Shown: positions 6,601 to 7,792 of the stretch, in pieces
Position numbering within the stretch: position 1 is the stretch's first letter
Layout: every line of letters begins with the position of its first letter
NCBI GenBank assembly: GCA_903925985.1
Contig: CAIYHK010000242.1
Location: forward strand, 1 to 7,792
DNA from: an uncultured Actinomycetes bacterium
GTDB lineage: Bacteria; Actinomycetota; Acidimicrobiia; Acidimicrobiales; Ilumatobacteraceae
DNA length: 7,792 nucleotides
Direction of reading: 5' to 3'
Translations under genes and position numbers: made by a program
Notes under the pieces: model-generated
Told to the model about the DNA's origin: nothing
What the model saw: only the letters and a program-made list of their open reading frames with translations
The model's database searches: none

Positions 6601-7764
6601 GACATACGCCGTTGCGAATCCAATTGCCATACCCATGAGCAACAGCGGTGCTGCTCGTGGGGTTGAGCGCATTGCGAGTCCGGCATCGGTCTCGGTGAAC
6701 CTTTGAAAGAGCCATCCATATGGTCCAGGGGAGTCTTGTGGCGCGCCGCCAACCGAGACACCAAGACCAACGATCATCAGCAAAATGACATGTAGTCGAT
6801 ATGGATGCTTGATCCACATGACCCCAACTAATGAAAGTGCAACAACGGAAAAACTGCATATCAATACGAACGGGTTGGTCATGAAGGCGCCCGCAGCCTC
6901 TACCCAACGCCCCATTCGATCGTCGCCATAAAAGAACCAATATCCAAGACCGCGCAGAATTTCTTGGGGTAGTGCCGTCTTCATAATGGCTTCGTATGTT
7001 TCGGTGAAGCGCAAAATCGGTAACCCGTATCCACCTTGAACGGACAGCCCAGCAATCCACCAGTAGCAAAGTAGGAAACTCGTTACCCCACATTTGAGGC
7101 CCGTGATCAAGACACGCCGTAATGACGTGCGGCCTGCGAGTAGTTCAGCTATCAGCCATGCTGTTGGTCCGAGGAGTACAAAGATTGGCGTTGAAGCGTT
7201 CAGGCTGGAAATGCAAAGGACGATTAATCCAAATCGGGCGGGCCAGCGCCATCCGCGGGACTCTACGGCGTTAATGGCGACGAGGATGAGCCAAGGTGTA
7301 GCGCTCCATGCGGGAAGCAAACCCGACTGTTTTGAGAGGTAATGCAAAAAGTAGGGACCGAATGCGTAGAGGCATCCAGCGAGGAAAGCTGCTCTTTGAT
7401 CGAGCCCGATACGCCGAGATAGAGCTCGGGCCCCAAGTGCTGCAACAAACAAAAGACCAGTCCACCAAAACCGCAAAGCGATCCAGTCGGGAACTCTGAG
7501 TCGATCCATTAGCCAGTAGTACGGACCCATGGGAAAGAGGTAGCCGAGGTTTTGGTGGGTGACAGTGCCAAGCCCAACATGCGTGTCCCAAAGTGAGACC
7601 GCTCTACTTAGAAGTTTTCCTGGGTCGGTGTAGAGATAGATCTTGGTATCAGCAGACATCCAGCCGGGGTGAGTTAAAAAAACTGGAACCGCGGAAATGA
7701 ACAACAGCAGAACATGGTGTCGCTTGGTACGAAGCCATTCCGACAGTTGGAGCCGACGCTTCAT
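3643..7764 (-). CDS. aftD: AftD-like alpha-(1->3)-arabinofuranosyltransferase (GT-C)
   Basis: This very large membrane glycosyltransferase of the AftD/DUF3367 family is predicted to use decaprenylphosphoryl-arabinose outside the membrane to branch or extend arabinan. Its 1373 residues compare with about 1400 in mycobacteria. A first membrane helix (about 18-31) leads into a loop with SADTKIYLYTDPGKLL (37-52), where Asp39 is the expected GT-C catalytic acid, then HQNLGYLFPMGPYYWLMDRL (70-89). Further helices run to about 415, with the family's YGLPILRFTETYEAI (246-260) and GYWFFYGDDR (274-283) segments between. A long extracytoplasmic part follows. It holds two discoidin (F5/8C)-like carbohydrate-binding modules, about 715-850 (ENAFDGDPRTAWRS) and 930-1065 (NTMDGDLDTAWTA), and a third beta-rich region ending in NQSINDGWQAS (1185-1195). 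Four C-terminal helices lie at about 1239-1362. ATG 7764 is preceded by an in-frame TGA seven codons upstream; only a distant GAGGA precedes it. It leads the aftD-ppm1 pair. The family is clear; the exact linkage is inferred. Confidence 0.88.
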   Translation of the reverse strand: MKRRLQLSEWLRTKRHHVLLLFISAVPVFLTHPGWMSADTKIYLYTDPGKLLSRAVSLWDTHVGLGTVTHQNLGYLFPMGPYYWLMDRLRVPDWIALRFWWTGLLFVAALGARALSRRIGLDQRAAFLAGCLYAFGPYFLHYLSKQSGLLPAWSATPWLILVAINAVESRGWRWPARFGLIVLCISSLNASTPIFVLLGPTAWLIAELLAGRTSLRRVLITGLKCGVTSFLLCYWWIAGLSVQGGYGLPILRFTETYEAIMKTALPQEILRGLGYWFFYGDDRMGRWVEAAGAFMTNPFVLICSFSVVALSLVGVMWIKHPYRLHVILLMIVGLGVSVGGAPQDSPGPYGWLFQRFTETDAGLAMRSTPRAAPLLLMGMAIGFATAYVWFRDRFTGKQRLATHVVAATLIAVNGFPLLTGDLITGMYRYKEVPDYWNAITAELDAEQDRVYEFPGTDFPNYLWGGTVDPVSPGLTDASFIARELVPLGSEPTANLLNALESRLQNGSYEPSMIDGFARLVDANKLLLRNDLNYRKYRTPRADQVWWELSNAGWNPIFVGPDLKPEQMNLIIDGQSMTQPRSPKAPTVALFDSDSSFTMASASTAEPGATAVVFGDGSGLIDIASLDLIGEGSTWLYDVSTPDPAKDTATRFFLTDSNRRQARHWYSVGFNVGRTERADEVPKEDPSDSRLEPFASASSDTQSVSQLVGDIEAIDTSWHGNRISFTNEDRPENAFDGDPRTAWRSAVFRPSKGEYLQMQFRNAITTDQIRLVQPQVGAANRKITRIEIQFDNANSQVFELDKSSYQESGQVIEFPTATFSQLRITVLEDSFGIRPSYAGVEGIGFAEIDIPGITSAEYIRLPLAAAENIQADASWTVVLSRDRIMQSISNFFDPEINIQRIFEVPISLAPNMRITARLSGMAEDPAIADALGYPLRVRASRHLYGSFKNAGLNTMDGDLDTAWTAARSPETNAFLTFKTESVATRRMRIYVVKDANHSTPSRLLLKSATGSTEEIDVQFDDDFVDIELPENFGTLRSLTVTDTDPVFVEDYFSGEPIEMPVALAEVILNDTPNLPYKQQTRCRDDLLTIDGQSISLEVPVLDANHLYNRQPFDLVLCGPVPDLDAGEHVLRTSKGWDTGIDIDRIAIGDLAPVEGTTPQLLVDRKNDTSYTVTVPANSGNTIVSLNQSINDGWQASSTASSNYGQSFIVNGYANGWLIPDSPTETVLSITWTPQSRVNRALLISFGAFVLMFFLAFRRPRQVAPHLKKKQGLISIVLVGFLLIFFGSWGAALGVSAAIIAMRPQRLRHFGAVVPGIATSAVACGVLYKQFRYEIPASMDWPNHFLALVPVTWFAFAFACMFGVLNTTIHTDETD

Positions 7765-7792
7765 TTTGTTGCCGAGTGATCCTCAATCAACA
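7765..7792 (-). other. Short stretch upstream of aftD at the window edge
   Basis: These 28 bases precede the aftD ATG. They hold a GAGGA (7780-7784) about 15 bases from the start codon, farther than normal for a ribosome binding site, and no TANNNT box placed for a leaderless start. Whether aftD continues an operon from a gene beyond the window cannot be seen. Confidence 0.4.

Noticed and set aside
6503..7093. 196-codon minus-strand frame inside aftD
   Set aside because: Product rich in Trp, Arg and Cys without recognisable motifs; it is a shifted frame of the aftD membrane-domain region, not a frameshifted gene, since aftD is intact.

Overview
The window reads as a compact envelope-glycan locus from an actinobacterium (Actinomycetota). 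The evidence is protein family content: DprE1 and DprE2, which make the arabinofuranose donor decaprenylphosphoryl-arabinose, an AftD-type arabinofuranosyltransferase, a polyprenyl-phosphate-mannose synthase, and a GT4-type glycosyltransferase. Base composition looks close to even, clearly below typical Mycobacterium or Streptomyces, so I infer a lower-GC lineage, possibly an aquatic or uncultured group such as Acidimicrobiia. That placement is a guess; no rRNA or marker gene is present.

Layout. (1) Positions 1-642, minus strand: the first 214 codons of a GT4-family glycosyltransferase cut by the window edge. Its GTG start lies six bases behind a good TANNNT -10 box, suggesting a leaderless transcript. 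(2) Positions 643-730: a divergent intergenic region with a small inverted repeat. (3) Positions 731-2884, plus strand: dprE1 then dprE2, 12 bases apart. (4) Positions 7764-2886, minus strand: aftD (1373 codons) followed after 10 bases by ppm1. The dprE2 and ppm1 stop codons face each other with one base between them. The window is almost entirely coding; no RNA gene, mobile element, CRISPR array or integration site was seen, and no gene-free stretch exceeds 300 bases.

How the genes fit together: DprE1 oxidises and DprE2 reduces the C2 of decaprenylphosphoryl-ribose to give decaprenylphosphoryl-arabinose. AftD is the kind of GT-C enzyme that uses this donor to build arabinan outside the membrane. 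Ppm1 makes the matching lipid-linked mannose donor for lipomannan-like glycans or protein mannosylation. The set therefore supplies and uses polyprenyl-phosphate sugars for an arabinan/mannan-type envelope polymer. The most notable single observation is that DprE1 carries Ala at the position of the benzothiazinone-target cysteine (Cys387 in M. tuberculosis). I found no clearly new biological system here.
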